A stretch of DNA of 46,260 bases from Clostridia bacterium (GTDB taxonomy: Bacteria > Bacillota > Clostridia > Oscillospirales > Acutalibacteraceae), in the NCBI GenBank assembly GCA_017402845.1, contig JAFPLH010000051.1, positions 1-46,260 on the forward strand, in the 5' to 3' direction. A program made the translations under genes and the position numbers. Positions 16,615-26,228 of this stretch are shown one piece after another; positions within the stretch are counted from its first letter, which is position 1; every line of letters begins with the position of its first letter. A model generated the notes under the pieces. That model was given only the letters and a program-made list of their open reading frames with translations. It had not been told where the DNA came from and ran no database searches.

Positions 16615-18273
16615 TTATTTTGAATTGAGCATTTCTTCTGCATGCTTTAATGACAACTCCGACGGATTATTGCCGTCGATTATTCTTGATAATTCGTATT
16701 TTCTCTCGTCGAGGTTTAATTTCTTTACGGTAGTATAAGTTCTGCCGTCTGTTACAGCCTTGCTTATAAACAAATGCAGATCTGCCAAAGCCGCAATTTG
16801 TGCCTGATGCGTTATACAAAGCACTTGATGAGTCTTTGAAAGCTGCAAAAGCTTTCTGCCAACCTTTGATGCGGCCGAACCGCTTATACCTGTATCTATT
16901 TCATCGAAAATCAGCGTAGATATTTCGTCCTTTTCGGCAACAATAGTTTTTATCGCAAGCATTATTCTTGAAAGCTCGCCGCCCGAAGCAATTTTCGACA
17001 AAGGCTTTGGCTCCTCACCCGGATTGGCTGAGATCAGAATTTCAAGCCTATCACACCCGGTTGATGAATAATCGCACTTTGTAATTTCGGGTACCATTAC
17101 CATATTGGGCATATCAAGAAAACGCATCTCCTGCATTACTGCCTTGCAAAATTCCTGTGCGGTTTTTGTTCGTTCGGCTGTAAGCAATTTTGCTGCGGAT
17201 ATCATTTCTTTTTTCGCTGTTTCAAACTGCTGTTCTAATTTTTCTTTGTTTTCGTCAAACTGAATAAGCTCATCTAATTCATTTTGCGACTTTTCACAAT
17301 ACTCCAGTATTTCCGCAATAGTATCGCCGTATTTTCTCGATAGTGTTCTGATAAGATCATAGCGGTCTTCTACTTCATTCAGTTCGTCGGGATCGGCGTC
17401 TATCTCATCAAGCAAATTGCTTATCTCGTACTGACAGTCCTTTAACTCCTCGTATGATGACTGCACTCTTTGAGAAAGCTCATCAATTGCAGGGTACAAA
17501 GAAGATATCTCTGATAACGAATTGTTTACGTTATCTACCGCCGAAACTGCTCCTTCTTCTTCTCCGCCTGCAAGCAGGGCATATGCATAAGACAGCCCCA
17601 TTCGTATTTTTTCACTGTTTGCAAGAAAACGCCTTCTCTCCTCAAGCTCCTCAAGTTCGCCGTCTTGAAGCTCAGCGTCCTCTATCTCTTGTATCTGATA
17701 CTGCAAAAGGTCTATTCTGCGTTCTCTTTCCTGAATATTATCCTGCATATCATTTAATTTTCTGCGTATGTCGCTGTATACGTCATACTTATGCTTATAA
17801 TCAATACTAAGATCATTATATTCACCGACAGCGTCTATATAACGCAAATGACTGTCTGCCGTCATAAAGTCATAGCCTTCGTTCTGTCCGTAGATATTTA
17901 ACAGTGCAGGACCTATTTTTTTCAGAGCCGAAAGCGGGGCAGGACGTCCGTTTATTTTGCAGATATTTTTTCCAGCGGTCGTAATCTGTCTTTGTATAAT
18001 AAACAGATCGTCTTCGACGTCATAGCCCATTTCTTCAAAGATGTTCAAGGCACTTTGAGAAACGTCAGAAAATGTTGCAATAATAACCGCTGACTCTGAT
18101 CCTGAGCGTATTAATTCTCTTGATATTCTTTGTCCCATAATTGCATTTATTGAGTCGATGATTATTGACTTACCTGCGCCCGTTTCACCTGTTAATATAT
18201 TAAAGGAGTCATCAAAATCTATGCTTGCCTTCTCTATTACAGCAACATTTTCTATATAAATATTCAATAACAT
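16615..18273 (-). CDS. recN: DNA repair ATPase RecN
   Basis: This 552-residue SMC-like protein acts early in double-strand break repair. Walker A is GETGAGKSIIIDS near residue 30. The central coiled coil runs from about 150 to 360, and the C-terminal signature and Walker B are ASGGELSRIMLAI and TLIFDEIDTGISG. Length is close to Bacillus RecN (about 576). The ATG at 18273 has AAGGTGAT upstream. It follows argR by 12 bp, the usual argR-recN order of Firmicutes. Confidence 0.96.
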   Translation of the reverse strand: MLLNIYIENVAVIEKASIDFDDSFNILTGETGAGKSIIIDSINAIMGQRISRELIRSGSESAVIIATFSDVSQSALNIFEEMGYDVEDDLFIIQRQITTAGKNICKINGRPAPLSALKKIGPALLNIYGQNEGYDFMTADSHLRYIDAVGEYNDLSIDYKHKYDVYSDIRRKLNDMQDNIQERERRIDLLQYQIQEIEDAELQDGELEELEERRRFLANSEKIRMGLSYAYALLAGGEEEGAVSAVDNVNNSLSEISSLYPAIDELSQRVQSSYEELKDCQYEISNLLDEIDADPDELNEVEDRYDLIRTLSRKYGDTIAEILEYCEKSQNELDELIQFDENKEKLEQQFETAKKEMISAAKLLTAERTKTAQEFCKAVMQEMRFLDMPNMVMVPEITKCDYSSTGCDRLEILISANPGEEPKPLSKIASGGELSRIMLAIKTIVAEKDEISTLIFDEIDTGISGSAASKVGRKLLQLSKTHQVLCITHQAQIAALADLHLFISKAVTDGRTYTTVKKLNLDERKYELSRIIDGNNPSELSLKHAEEMLNSK

Positions 18274-18285
18274 TTTATCACCTTA

Positions 18286-18744
18286 TTATTTATCGTAAAT
18301 CGAATTTAATCTCAGCTTTGAACAAATGCTCTTTGCTGTTTCGATAGACTCCACTGCAAGAAAAATAGTATCATCTCCGGCAATTGAACCTAAAACGCCT
18401 TTGAGTCCTAAGGCGTCTACGGTAGTACACACCGCCTGAGCCATTCCCGATTCTGTTTTTATTACAACAAGGTTCTGAGCACATTCGACAGAGATCACTG
18501 ATGATGAAAAAAGCGACTCAAAATTTGCTAAAACATCTGTATGCTTTTCTTCTGAAACGGCATAACAGTATTTGCCGCTGTCGGTCAATCTTTTTATCAG
18601 CTTTAATTCTTTGACATCTCGTGATACGGTAGCTTGAGTTACATTAAAGCCGTCTGATCTGAGCTCTGACAATAGTTCGTCTTGTGTGCTTATTTCTTTT
18701 GACTGTATAAGCTCTATTATTCTTGTATGTCTGCCTTTTTTCAA
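18286..18744 (-). CDS. argR: Arginine repressor ArgR/AhrC
   Basis: This protein of about 152 residues controls arginine synthesis and catabolism by binding ARG boxes as an arginine-bound hexamer. The N-terminal winged helix has TVSRDVKELKLIK as recognition helix. The C-terminal oligomerization domain has LGSIAGDDTIF, including the arginine-binding aspartates. I chose a TTG start at 18744. An AAGGAG site lies 8 bp before it, inside the last codons of nadK, and the resulting length matches the usual 149-156 residues. An upstream ATG at 18774 would add ten residues and has no ribosome site. One base separates the nadK stop and this start. Confidence 0.93.
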   Translation of the reverse strand: MKKGRHTRIIELIQSKEISTQDELLSELRSDGFNVTQATVSRDVKELKLIKRLTDSGKYCYAVSEEKHTDVLANFESLFSSSVISVECAQNLVVIKTESGMAQAVCTTVDALGLKGVLGSIAGDDTIFLAVESIETAKSICSKLRLNSIYDK

Positions 18745-18745
18745 T

Positions 18746-19603
18746 TTATGTTCTCCTTTCGTTAAGCTTGTCATTTAATATACGATAAAAATTCTTATTA
18801 TTCAGCTTTATAAAATCGGCTGTAAACTGTGATCGTTTTACCGTTATACTGTCGCCTTGTTCTATTTTAAATGACTGTATTCCGTCTACCGTAACAAAAA
18901 TATCTGCGTCGCACCTGATGTTCGGCAGTACGGATACCTGCGAATCATCTGAAAACAATACGGAACGTGTAAACAGCGAATGAGGACATACGGGTGTCAG
19001 CAGGATACATTTCATATGCGGTTCGATAACCGGTCCGCCCGCTGACAATGAATATGCGGTCGAACCTGTCGGAGTTGATAGTATAAGTCCGTCTGATCGG
19101 TATGAATTTATAAATTCGCCGTTATATTTTACGTCTAATTCAACCATTCGTGAAAGTGAACCTCTTGACACGGTTACATCATTGAGTGCATAAAGCGTAT
19201 TGACTCTGTTTTTACTGCAAACAGATACTTCAAGCAACATTCTTTCGTCTATGCTGTATGTTCTGTCAAAAAGCTTTGATAACAGCGGAATGTCGGCAGG
19301 CTCTAAATTCGCAACAAAGCCTACCCTGCCGCAATTCACTCCAAGTATAGGCTTATTCAGCATGGCGGCGTGTTTGGCTATATGTATTATAGTTCCGTCG
19401 CCGCCGACAGCTATTACTACATCTGATTTTTCAATAGTTGCAAGGTGCGTATTGTAATACAGAATATTTTCACCTTTTATACTGTTCTCAAACACCTGCG
19501 GTACTGAAAAACCTATTTCATACCTTCTTAAAAAGGATATTATCTCTTTAGCGGTATTTATTGCCTCCGGTTTATCTCGGTTAGGCATTACTGCAACTCT
19601 CAT
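18746..19603 (-). CDS. nadK: NAD kinase
   Basis: This 285-residue enzyme phosphorylates NAD to NADP. The diagnostic GGDGT loop (VGGDGTIIHIAKHA), NCGRVGFVANL and the long SDGLILSTPTGSTAYSLSAG stretch are all intact. The ATG at 19603 is preferred over an upstream in-frame start at 19639 because GGAGAG lies 6-8 bp before it and family N-termini begin with such a MRVAV-like strand. It is co-transcribed between tlyA (71 bp upstream) and argR. Confidence 0.95.
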   Translation of the reverse strand: MRVAVMPNRDKPEAINTAKEIISFLRRYEIGFSVPQVFENSIKGENILYYNTHLATIEKSDVVIAVGGDGTIIHIAKHAAMLNKPILGVNCGRVGFVANLEPADIPLLSKLFDRTYSIDERMLLEVSVCSKNRVNTLYALNDVTVSRGSLSRMVELDVKYNGEFINSYRSDGLILSTPTGSTAYSLSAGGPVIEPHMKCILLTPVCPHSLFTRSVLFSDDSQVSVLPNIRCDADIFVTVDGIQSFKIEQGDSITVKRSQFTADFIKLNNKNFYRILNDKLNERRT

Positions 19604-19674
19604 TTTTTTGCTCTCCGTACTATTTATCAAAGGAAACACGACTCATACCTCGCCCAACGGGTTTGGTTTATTGC

Positions 19675-20487
19675 TTAATGCTTCCCAAGCACCTCATGTG
19701 ATAGACGTACTATCTCTGCTGCGTCTATATTTTCGTTTTTTGAAACATCTTCGTAATTTCCAAGAAACAAAAGATACTCAATATTTCCTTCCGGTCCCTT
19801 TACAGGAGAAAAATCAAGTCCTAAAACAGAGTAGCACGTTTCAAGGGCAAACGATACTATATCTTCTATAACCTGTGTATGTATTGCGGGATCTCTTACA
19901 ACGCCGTTTTTTCCAACGTTGCCTTTTCCTGCTTCAAACTGGGGTTTAATAAGACAAACCGCTTTGCCGCCCTCTTTTAGGAATCTCTTTGCAACAGGAA
20001 GTATCAGCTTCAAAGATATAAAAGACACATCTACGCTGAAAAAATCCACCGGTTCGGTTATCTGTTCGTCAGTTACGTATCGGAAATTTGTACGTTCAAG
20101 ATTTACCACGCGCTCATCGTTGCGCAGCTTCCAGGCAAGCTGACCGTAACCCACATCTATGGCAAATACCTTTTTTGCTCCGTTTTGCAGCATACAGTCA
20201 GTAAAGCCCCCGTGTGAAGCACCAATATCCATAGCGATAACTCCGTTAAGATCAAAGTCAAATACTTCTACGGCTTTTTCAAGCTTTAAGCCTCCTCGGC
20301 TTACATACTTTAACGTATTTCCTCTCACTTCAATTTTACATGTTTCGGGATAACACGTTCCCGGTTTATCGGATTTCTGATTATCTACATATACAATACC
20401 CGACATTATTACTGCTTTTGCCTTTTCCCTGCTTTCAGCAAGTCCTTTCTCGTAAAGCAGTATGTCGAGTCGTTTTTTTTCTGCCAA
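19675..20487 (-). CDS. tlyA: TlyA-family rRNA 2'-O-methyltransferase
   Basis: This 270-residue protein has an N-terminal S4 RNA-binding domain (about 5-65, KKRLDILLYEKG) and an FtsJ/RrmJ-like methyltransferase domain with the SAM loop MDIGASHGGFTDCML near residue 92 and KPQFEAGKG. Characterised TlyA proteins methylate 16S and 23S rRNA ribose positions and affect capreomycin sensitivity. In Clostridia the gene is regularly found between dxs and nadK, as here. It follows dxs by 9 bp. Confidence 0.93.
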   Translation of the reverse strand: MAEKKRLDILLYEKGLAESREKAKAVIMSGIVYVDNQKSDKPGTCYPETCKIEVRGNTLKYVSRGGLKLEKAVEVFDFDLNGVIAMDIGASHGGFTDCMLQNGAKKVFAIDVGYGQLAWKLRNDERVVNLERTNFRYVTDEQITEPVDFFSVDVSFISLKLILPVAKRFLKEGGKAVCLIKPQFEAGKGNVGKNGVVRDPAIHTQVIEDIVSFALETCYSVLGLDFSPVKGPEGNIEYLLFLGNYEDVSKNENIDAAEIVRLSHEVLGKH

Positions 20488-20496
20488 AAGATCACC

Positions 20497-22353
20497 TTAG
20501 TTCCAAGTTAGTTTATTTACTATTCCGTCACAGTCAAGACCTAAATCTGACAACGCTTCAGCCACAGTTGACTGCGGAACAAACTTATTATCTATTGCTG
20601 TAAGTGAAAAATTACCTTTAAATCCAAGTTCGTTTAACATACAACAGAAGCTCTCACCTATTCCGCCGCATTTAATGCCCTCCTCAAAGAAATAGACCTT
20701 TTTAAACTCTGCGGCAATTGATACAGCTTCACGGCTGATCGGTTTTATACGTTCTAATTTAATTATTGTAATATCTTTATTATTCTTTTTCAATGCTTCT
20801 TTTGCTTTGCACGCATTACCGAATATTCTGCCATAGGTTACAACAACTGCGTCTTTTCCGCTGCCGTAAACAGTGTACTCCTCGCCTGATACATAATCAT
20901 CAGGTTTGTACGGTTCAGCTCCCCTGGGATATCTGACAGCGGTAATACCGTCATATTTATATATGGCTTTATGCAGCTCATGTTCAAGCTCACTGAAATA
21001 ACACGGTGAATATACTACCGCACCCGGAACAGAATTTAACATTGCTGTATCGAATACGCCCTGGTGTGTTTCTCCGTCTTCTCCGACTATTCCTGAACGG
21101 TCAATAGCAAGAACTACATGTACATCTTGTGCCGCAACATCATGAATTATCTGATCGTATGATCTTTGCAGGAAAGACGAGTATACCGCAAATACTGGGA
21201 TCATTCCCTCTGTTGCCATTCCGGCTGCAAATGTTACTGCGTGTTCTTCTGCTATTCCTACATCAAAAAATCTTTCCTTGTATTTATGAGCAAAAGTCGC
21301 AAGACCTGTTCCAAGCTTCATTGCGGCTGTTATTGCACAAATGCGGCTATCTTTTTCTGCCATGCTGCACATTGCATTACCAAAGTATGCGGAAAATCCA
21401 TCTTTAGAGCTTAAAGGTTCCCCCGTGTTTATATCAAATTTACCTATGCCGTGAAATGCTGTAGGCTCGTCCTCTGCGTACTGGTATCCCTTGCCCTTTT
21501 TCGTCATAACATGGATCAATACACCCTGATTTACATTTTTCGACGCATTGAGCGCATCTATAAGATTTCCTATATCGTGACCGTCAACAGGTCCATAGTA
21601 TACAAAACCAAGATCTTCAAAAATAGTATTTCGGTAGACCGAAACACGAAGCTTTGATTTTGAATGAAGCATTACCTTTCTTATCGGATTTCCTATTACC
21701 GGTGTATGAAGAAGAATTTTCTCAACTACCTTTTTCGTTCTGATATATCCCGGTCTGATTCTTATGTGTGTGAGGTATCTTGCAATAGAACCCACATTCC
21801 GTGAGATAGACATTTTATTATCGTTGAGTATTACAGTAAAATTCTTAGGCGAACGTCCTGCATTGTTCAGACCTTCAAAAGCTAATCCGCCTGTTAATGC
21901 GCCGTCGCCTATTACTGCGATAGTTCTTCCCTTTTCACCTTTAACTGCCCTTGCACGTGCAATTCCGTAAGCGGCAGAAATAGACGTACTGCTGTGTCCC
22001 ACGTTAAATGCGTCATACTCGCTTTCGCTGCGTTTCGGAAATCCCGATAAGCCGCCTTTTGTTCTTATTGTTGAGAGTTTATCTTTTCTGCCTGTGATTA
22101 TTTTGTGAGTATAAGATTGATGTCCGACATCCCATACAATTTTATCTGTCGGGGTATCATACACATAATGCATTGCAACTGTCAATTCAACTGTTCCCAG
22201 ATTAGGCGATAAATGCCCGCCGTTTTGCGCAACAGTTTTTATTATCTTATCTCTTATCTCAGAACAGAGTATATTTAATTCATCTATCGAAAGCTTTTTC
22301 AAGTCCGCAGGTGAATTTATTTTATCAAGATATTCATATGTTGATTCACTCAA
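20497..22353 (-). CDS. dxs: 1-deoxy-D-xylulose-5-phosphate synthase
   Basis: This 618-residue thiamine-diphosphate enzyme catalyses the first step of the MEP isoprenoid pathway, joining pyruvate and glyceraldehyde 3-phosphate. The thiamine motif is GDGALTGGLAFEGLNN near residue 148. The active-site DVGHQSYTHKI, the transketolase-type VGIAEEHAVTFAAGMA and the DRSGIVGEDGETHQG loop are intact, and length is standard. It lies 16 bp after the prenyl diphosphate synthase gene, so precursor supply and chain elongation are made from one transcript. Confidence 0.97.
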   Translation of the reverse strand: MSESTYEYLDKINSPADLKKLSIDELNILCSEIRDKIIKTVAQNGGHLSPNLGTVELTVAMHYVYDTPTDKIVWDVGHQSYTHKIITGRKDKLSTIRTKGGLSGFPKRSESEYDAFNVGHSSTSISAAYGIARARAVKGEKGRTIAVIGDGALTGGLAFEGLNNAGRSPKNFTVILNDNKMSISRNVGSIARYLTHIRIRPGYIRTKKVVEKILLHTPVIGNPIRKVMLHSKSKLRVSVYRNTIFEDLGFVYYGPVDGHDIGNLIDALNASKNVNQGVLIHVMTKKGKGYQYAEDEPTAFHGIGKFDINTGEPLSSKDGFSAYFGNAMCSMAEKDSRICAITAAMKLGTGLATFAHKYKERFFDVGIAEEHAVTFAAGMATEGMIPVFAVYSSFLQRSYDQIIHDVAAQDVHVVLAIDRSGIVGEDGETHQGVFDTAMLNSVPGAVVYSPCYFSELEHELHKAIYKYDGITAVRYPRGAEPYKPDDYVSGEEYTVYGSGKDAVVVTYGRIFGNACKAKEALKKNNKDITIIKLERIKPISREAVSIAAEFKKVYFFEEGIKCGGIGESFCCMLNELGFKGNFSLTAIDNKFVPQSTVAEALSDLGLDCDGIVNKLTWN

Positions 22354-22369
22354 AATATGTCATTCCTTT

Positions 22370-23242
22370 TCAGTATACACGATCTGCCAAGCTCACAGCT
22401 AACGATTTCAGAAACTCGGCGTCGTTTTCAAATATTGTCAGTGCATTTACAGCCTGCTGTGTAAGTTCATTCACTATTTCACGGCTTTTTTCCAATCCTA
22501 ATACAGTAACATAATTCACCTTTTTGTTTTCTTTATCACTTCCGACAGGCTTGCCCAATACTTCTGTGGTAGAAGTTACATCAAGTATATCGTCAACGAT
22601 CTGGAAAGCCAAGCCTATATTCTCTGCGTATTTCTCGGCTGCTTTTATTTTATTCTCGTCGGCATTTGCAAGAATACAGCCCATAACGCAGGCGGCTTTT
22701 ATTAAAGCTCCTGTTTTCTTTGAGTACATCAGAGTAAGAGTATCAAGAGAAGGCGACTTTCCCTCGATTTCAAGATCTATTACCTGTCCGCCAACCATTC
22801 CCCTTGCACCGCTGCACTTTGCAAGAACTCCTGCGGCTTTAGCTCCGTTTATTCCTGCTTTTTCAAGTGCCTTGTTATCAAGCATTACTTCAAAAGCAAG
22901 CGATTGCAAAGCGTCGCCTGCAAGTAATGCGATATCTTCTCCGAACACTATATGATTCGACGGTCTGCCTCTCCTCAGCTCGTCATCATCCATACAAGGA
23001 AGATCGTCATGAATAAGCGAATATGCGTGTATCATTTCTACTGCGCAAGCATAAGGCAATGCCGCCTCGATATCTCCGCCGCATACTTCACAAAACGACA
23101 ATAACAGCGTCGGGCGAAGTCTTTTTCCCTTTGCCAACAGACTATATTCCATTGACTTGATAACGCTTTTTTCTTCGCAATTCGCAGACGGTAATAATGC
23201 AGACAAGTAATTTTCTACTTTTTCAATATAATTATTCTTCAT
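22370..23242 (-). CDS. ispA: Farnesyl/geranyl diphosphate synthase
   Basis: This 290-residue trans-prenyl diphosphate synthase condenses IPP with DMAPP and GPP. The first aspartate-rich motif is seen in LIHDDLPCMDDDELRRG and the second in FQIVDDILDVTS. The small residues before the first motif are compatible with a C15 product, but chain length is inferred. I prefer the ATG at 23242; a GTG at 23251 in the same frame is possible. The start lies inside the end of xseB (11-bp overlap). Its product could supply the UbiA-type enzyme at 40117-41016 as well as undecaprenyl synthesis; that link is speculative. Confidence 0.95.
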   Translation of the reverse strand: MKNNYIEKVENYLSALLPSANCEEKSVIKSMEYSLLAKGKRLRPTLLLSFCEVCGGDIEAALPYACAVEMIHAYSLIHDDLPCMDDDELRRGRPSNHIVFGEDIALLAGDALQSLAFEVMLDNKALEKAGINGAKAAGVLAKCSGARGMVGGQVIDLEIEGKSPSLDTLTLMYSKKTGALIKAACVMGCILANADENKIKAAEKYAENIGLAFQIVDDILDVTSTTEVLGKPVGSDKENKKVNYVTVLGLEKSREIVNELTQQAVNALTIFENDAEFLKSLAVSLADRVY

Positions 23243-23444
23243 TGTTGTCACCGATCTTCTCTAATGATATCTGAGAAAATTTTAATTGTGCGTCTTTCAG
23301 CTTTTCATAACAAAATGCAGTAAGCTTTGCGCCCTCTTGATACAAATCTATCGTCTGCTGTAATGTAATGTCTTTGTTTTCGATCTGAGCAGCTATTTCT
23401 TCGAGTCTTTTTTTAGCCTCTTCATAAGTATTATATTCTTTCAT
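23232..23444 (-). CDS. xseB: Exodeoxyribonuclease VII small subunit
   Basis: This 70-residue helical protein has the family pattern TYEEAKKRLEEIAAQIE...LYQEGAKL. Several copies bind one XseA to form the single-strand-specific exonuclease. The ATG at 23444 follows GGAG by 9 bp; the earlier in-frame ATG at 23459 overlaps that site. The start overlaps the xseA stop codon, typical of coupled subunits. Confidence 0.92.
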   Translation of the reverse strand: MKEYNTYEEAKKRLEEIAAQIENKDITLQQTIDLYQEGAKLTAFCYEKLKDAQLKFSQISLEKIGDNNEE

Positions 23445-23448
23445 ATTA

Positions 23449-24660
23449 TTATTCTCCATGTACTATACTGTTTACCGTACACATTGCAGTACCGTCTGAA
23501 AGCTGTACGGTAATATTGTCATTAACATTTATTTCTTCTACCGATCTTACTGTATTACCTTCTTTGAAAGTAACACTGTATCCCCTCAATAGCAGCTCCA
23601 TTGGGTTCAAGGCATTGATCCTGTTTGCAGCGGCTTTTATCTCTGTACTTTCAATATTGATCTTATTCTTTGTTTTGTTCTCTATATCACGTAATAACCG
23701 CATGAGTTCGGTTTTTTCTGATTCAAAATATCTATCGGGCTTTTTTGCTGATATTTTCTCGTAAAAAAATCTGTCAAGCGACTGATACTCATCTTCTATG
23801 CAAGTTTTTGTCTTATACTTCAGATAAGAGTATATATCAAAAACTCTGTTCAGCAGTTCTATTCTGTCAGGTACTGCAAGCTCTGCCGCCGCAGACGGTG
23901 TGGGCGCACGCATATCCGATACAAAATCGCATAATGTAAAATCTGTTTCATGCCCTACCGCAGAAATTACGGGAATATGAGAATTATATATTGCTCTTAC
24001 AAGTGCTTCGTCATTAAAGCAGTTCAGATCTTCAAACGAGCCGCCGCCCCTGCCTATTATTATCACATCAACATTATCAAGTCTGTTAAACAGATTTACG
24101 GCTGCTGTAAGCTGCGGAGGAGCTGTATTGCCCTGTACCGCAACAGGACACAAAACGATCTCAGCAAGCGGATATCTGCGTGATACAACATTACGGATAT
24201 CTTGTATTACTGCGCCGCCCTCTGATGTGATAACTCCTATCTTTTTGGGTATTTCGGGAATTTCTGTTTTATGCGCTGCGTCAAACAATCCCTCTTTTTC
24301 AAGCCTTTGCTTTAACTGTTCGTATGCAAGCGCCAATGATCCCACTCCGTCGGGCTGCATACTGTACGTTATGATCTGAAACTGACCTGCCGCAGTATAC
24401 ACGGTTGCCGAACCGTTAAGTATGACCTTCATACCGTCCTGCGGTACAAAACAAAGCTGAGAAGCATACCCTGAAAACATTACACATTTAACAACACAAG
24501 ATCTATCTTTCAAAGAGAAATACAAATGTCCTGATCTTGCATTATTATAGAAATTTGATATTTCTCCCGTAATATAGATATTCTTTAAAGTATCGTCATC
24601 TTCTACCGCCGATTTGGCATATGTCATAAGCTGAGATACTGTTAATACAGAAATATTCAT
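23449..24660 (-). CDS. xseA: Exodeoxyribonuclease VII large subunit
   Basis: This 403-residue catalytic subunit has an N-terminal OB fold (GEISNFYNNARSGHLYFSLK) and the conserved GVITSEGGAVIQDI, IIIGRGGGSFEDL and SAVGHETDFTLCDFV motifs of the central domain. The C-terminal coiled-coil part is shorter than in E. coli (456 residues). The ATG at 24660 shares its A with the stop codon of the upstream gene (TGATG) and follows GAGGTG. A start further upstream at 24702 would run into that gene and is unlikely. Confidence 0.95.
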   Translation of the reverse strand: MNISVLTVSQLMTYAKSAVEDDDTLKNIYITGEISNFYNNARSGHLYFSLKDRSCVVKCVMFSGYASQLCFVPQDGMKVILNGSATVYTAAGQFQIITYSMQPDGVGSLALAYEQLKQRLEKEGLFDAAHKTEIPEIPKKIGVITSEGGAVIQDIRNVVSRRYPLAEIVLCPVAVQGNTAPPQLTAAVNLFNRLDNVDVIIIGRGGGSFEDLNCFNDEALVRAIYNSHIPVISAVGHETDFTLCDFVSDMRAPTPSAAAELAVPDRIELLNRVFDIYSYLKYKTKTCIEDEYQSLDRFFYEKISAKKPDRYFESEKTELMRLLRDIENKTKNKINIESTEIKAAANRINALNPMELLLRGYSVTFKEGNTVRSVEEINVNDNITVQLSDGTAMCTVNSIVHGE

Positions 24661-25610
24661 CAATGCACCTCTTTCAACGCAGTAAGCACGCAGGTTCCGC
24701 ACGCATTATCAGTAGAAAACTCAGGCTTTGCAAAAATACAATCAAATTTTTTTGCAAGATTCTCTCTTATAATACTATTAGACATCACTCCGCCTGCAAA
24801 CAATACAGGCATTTGTCCGTATTTCTCTATAACGGCGCTGCTCATCTGTTCTATTGACTGACTCAGAAATTCAAGACATGTTCGGGCAACACGCTCTTTG
24901 CTTTCACCTTGCTTAATAAGATCTTTGCAGATATTTTCGATTCCCGACAGACAGCAGTCGCAGCCCTTTATGCACGTTTTCACCTTAACAGACCTTGTAT
25001 AGTTCAAAGCAAGCTGTTCAAGCTCTTTTCCGCAGGGAAACGACAAACCCAATGCTACACCCACACGATCAACCGCCTGTCCTGCGTGAAGGTCGAGTGA
25101 TCTTGCGGCTAACTTAGTACAAAAAATACTATCTTTATCGGGTGTGACGATCACGGCTTCAGTAGTACCGCCTGAAACATGAAACGCTATAAATTCTCTG
25201 TTATAGAGATATTCCGATCCAGAAGAATATATTGCCGCTGCGATATGCCCCTGTTGATGAGAAAAGGTATATACTGGTGCGCCAAGAACTGTTCCGAGAA
25301 TATTTGCAGCATTTACTCCAACGGTAAAGCACGGCATATATGATCCTTCTTTATCAATAGGACGTGACGAAACGCCTATCGCTTTTATCACAGGTTTATA
25401 CTCTGCTTTATCAAACAATCTTGATACTACCTCGTGAAGCTGCTGAGTATGATGAAAAACAGCGTCGCTCTGCCTTAGTCCGCACTGTCCATCAGCTACG
25501 GGCAGCAGCTTTCGTTCAGATATCACTTCATGTGTATCCAAGTTATAAAGTGCGGCTGACGTTGTATAATTGCTCGTGTCGATTCCAAGAACAAGACTAT
25601 GCTCTTTCAT
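24660..25610 (-). CDS. TsaD/Kae1-like (peptidase M22 family) paralogue
   Basis: This 316-residue ASKHA-fold protein resembles TsaD, the threonylcarbamoyl transferase for tRNA A37. It keeps an ATPase-like start (LGIDTSNYTTSAAL), an H-x3-H metal pair in SHQQGH, HVSGGTTEAV, LFAGGVMSN and a DNACGTC near the C-terminus. It differs from canonical TsaD in length (about 340) and in having a cysteine cluster (CIKGCDCCLSG). Genomes of this group commonly keep a separate true TsaD, and this version travels with nusB and xseA in Clostridia. I infer a divergent paralogue of unproved activity. It starts 2 bp before the nusB stop region. Confidence 0.82.
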   Translation of the reverse strand: MKEHSLVLGIDTSNYTTSAALYNLDTHEVISERKLLPVADGQCGLRQSDAVFHHTQQLHEVVSRLFDKAEYKPVIKAIGVSSRPIDKEGSYMPCFTVGVNAANILGTVLGAPVYTFSHQQGHIAAAIYSSGSEYLYNREFIAFHVSGGTTEAVIVTPDKDSIFCTKLAARSLDLHAGQAVDRVGVALGLSFPCGKELEQLALNYTRSVKVKTCIKGCDCCLSGIENICKDLIKQGESKERVARTCLEFLSQSIEQMSSAVIEKYGQMPVLFAGGVMSNSIIRENLAKKFDCIFAKPEFSTDNACGTCVLTALKEVH

Positions 25611-25612
25611 TT

Positions 25613-26050
25613 TTAAATACCGCCGTTTCTTGACATTGCTCCGAGTACGCCGTTAATAAATGCTGCGTCTTGTTCGGTTGAAAACTTCTTCGCAATTTCT
25701 ACTGATTCGTTTATTACAATACTTGCAGGTGTTTTTATTGCTTTGACCTCGGCAACGGCACATCTTAAGATACTGCGTGTTGTTCTTGAAAGTCGGCTCA
25801 ACGTCCATTTTTTCAGATTAGCTTCAATAAGTGAGTCTATCTCTGATTTGTTTTGCTCAAAACAGTGAAGAATATTCATCATGAAATCATCTGTTTCTAT
25901 AATGCGAGATTCGACAGCCTTGTCAAGTATATCATCCACCGATTCATCGCCAAAGGTCATCTCAAACAAAACAGCAAAACACTGTTCTCTTTTTTCTCTC
26001 CTGTTGCGAACAAATGCTTGCTTTTCTTCATTTGTCTTTTTCTTATCCAT
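25613..26050 (-). CDS. nusB: Transcription antitermination factor NusB
   Basis: This 145-residue all-helical protein binds boxA RNA with NusE (S10) for rRNA antitermination. Family features are the basic N-terminal RREKREQCFAVLFEM helix and the C-terminal TPASIVINESVEIAKKFST...FINGVLG. The ATG at 26050 follows AGAGG by 9 bp; an earlier ATG at 26077 lacks a ribosome site. It is the first gene of the long operon that runs to recN and probably the aminotransferase. Confidence 0.93.
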   Translation of the reverse strand: MDKKKTNEEKQAFVRNRREKREQCFAVLFEMTFGDESVDDILDKAVESRIIETDDFMMNILHCFEQNKSEIDSLIEANLKKWTLSRLSRTTRSILRCAVAEVKAIKTPASIVINESVEIAKKFSTEQDAAFINGVLGAMSRNGGI

Positions 26051-26106
26051 ATCTTCATACCTCTGTTTTGTTTTCATTTTATGATAAAATTATCCATTAT
26101 GCTCTA

Positions 26107-26135
26107 ATTATATCACACAACACAAAATAAAACAA
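26107..26135 (-). promoter_or_regulatory. Predicted promoter of the nusB-recN operon
   Basis: TATAAT (26107-26112) with a TGA extension, a 17-bp spacer, and a weak -35 TTGTTT (26130-26135). It lies about 57 bp before nusB. Confidence 0.6.
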
Positions 26136-26195
26136 TAGAAAGTATTGTCGAAAATGTTACAGTTTATGTATCTGTTAAATAATCAGCGTTATATA

Positions 26196-26228
26196 AACAA
26201 AAAGCTGCCGCAATACAGCAGCAGCTTT
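26196..26228 (-). terminator. Rho-independent terminator of the two-component operon
   Basis: On the minus strand AAAGCTGC pairs with GCAGCTTT and is followed by TTGTTT. It lies about 50 bp after the kinase stop codon. Confidence 0.75.
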
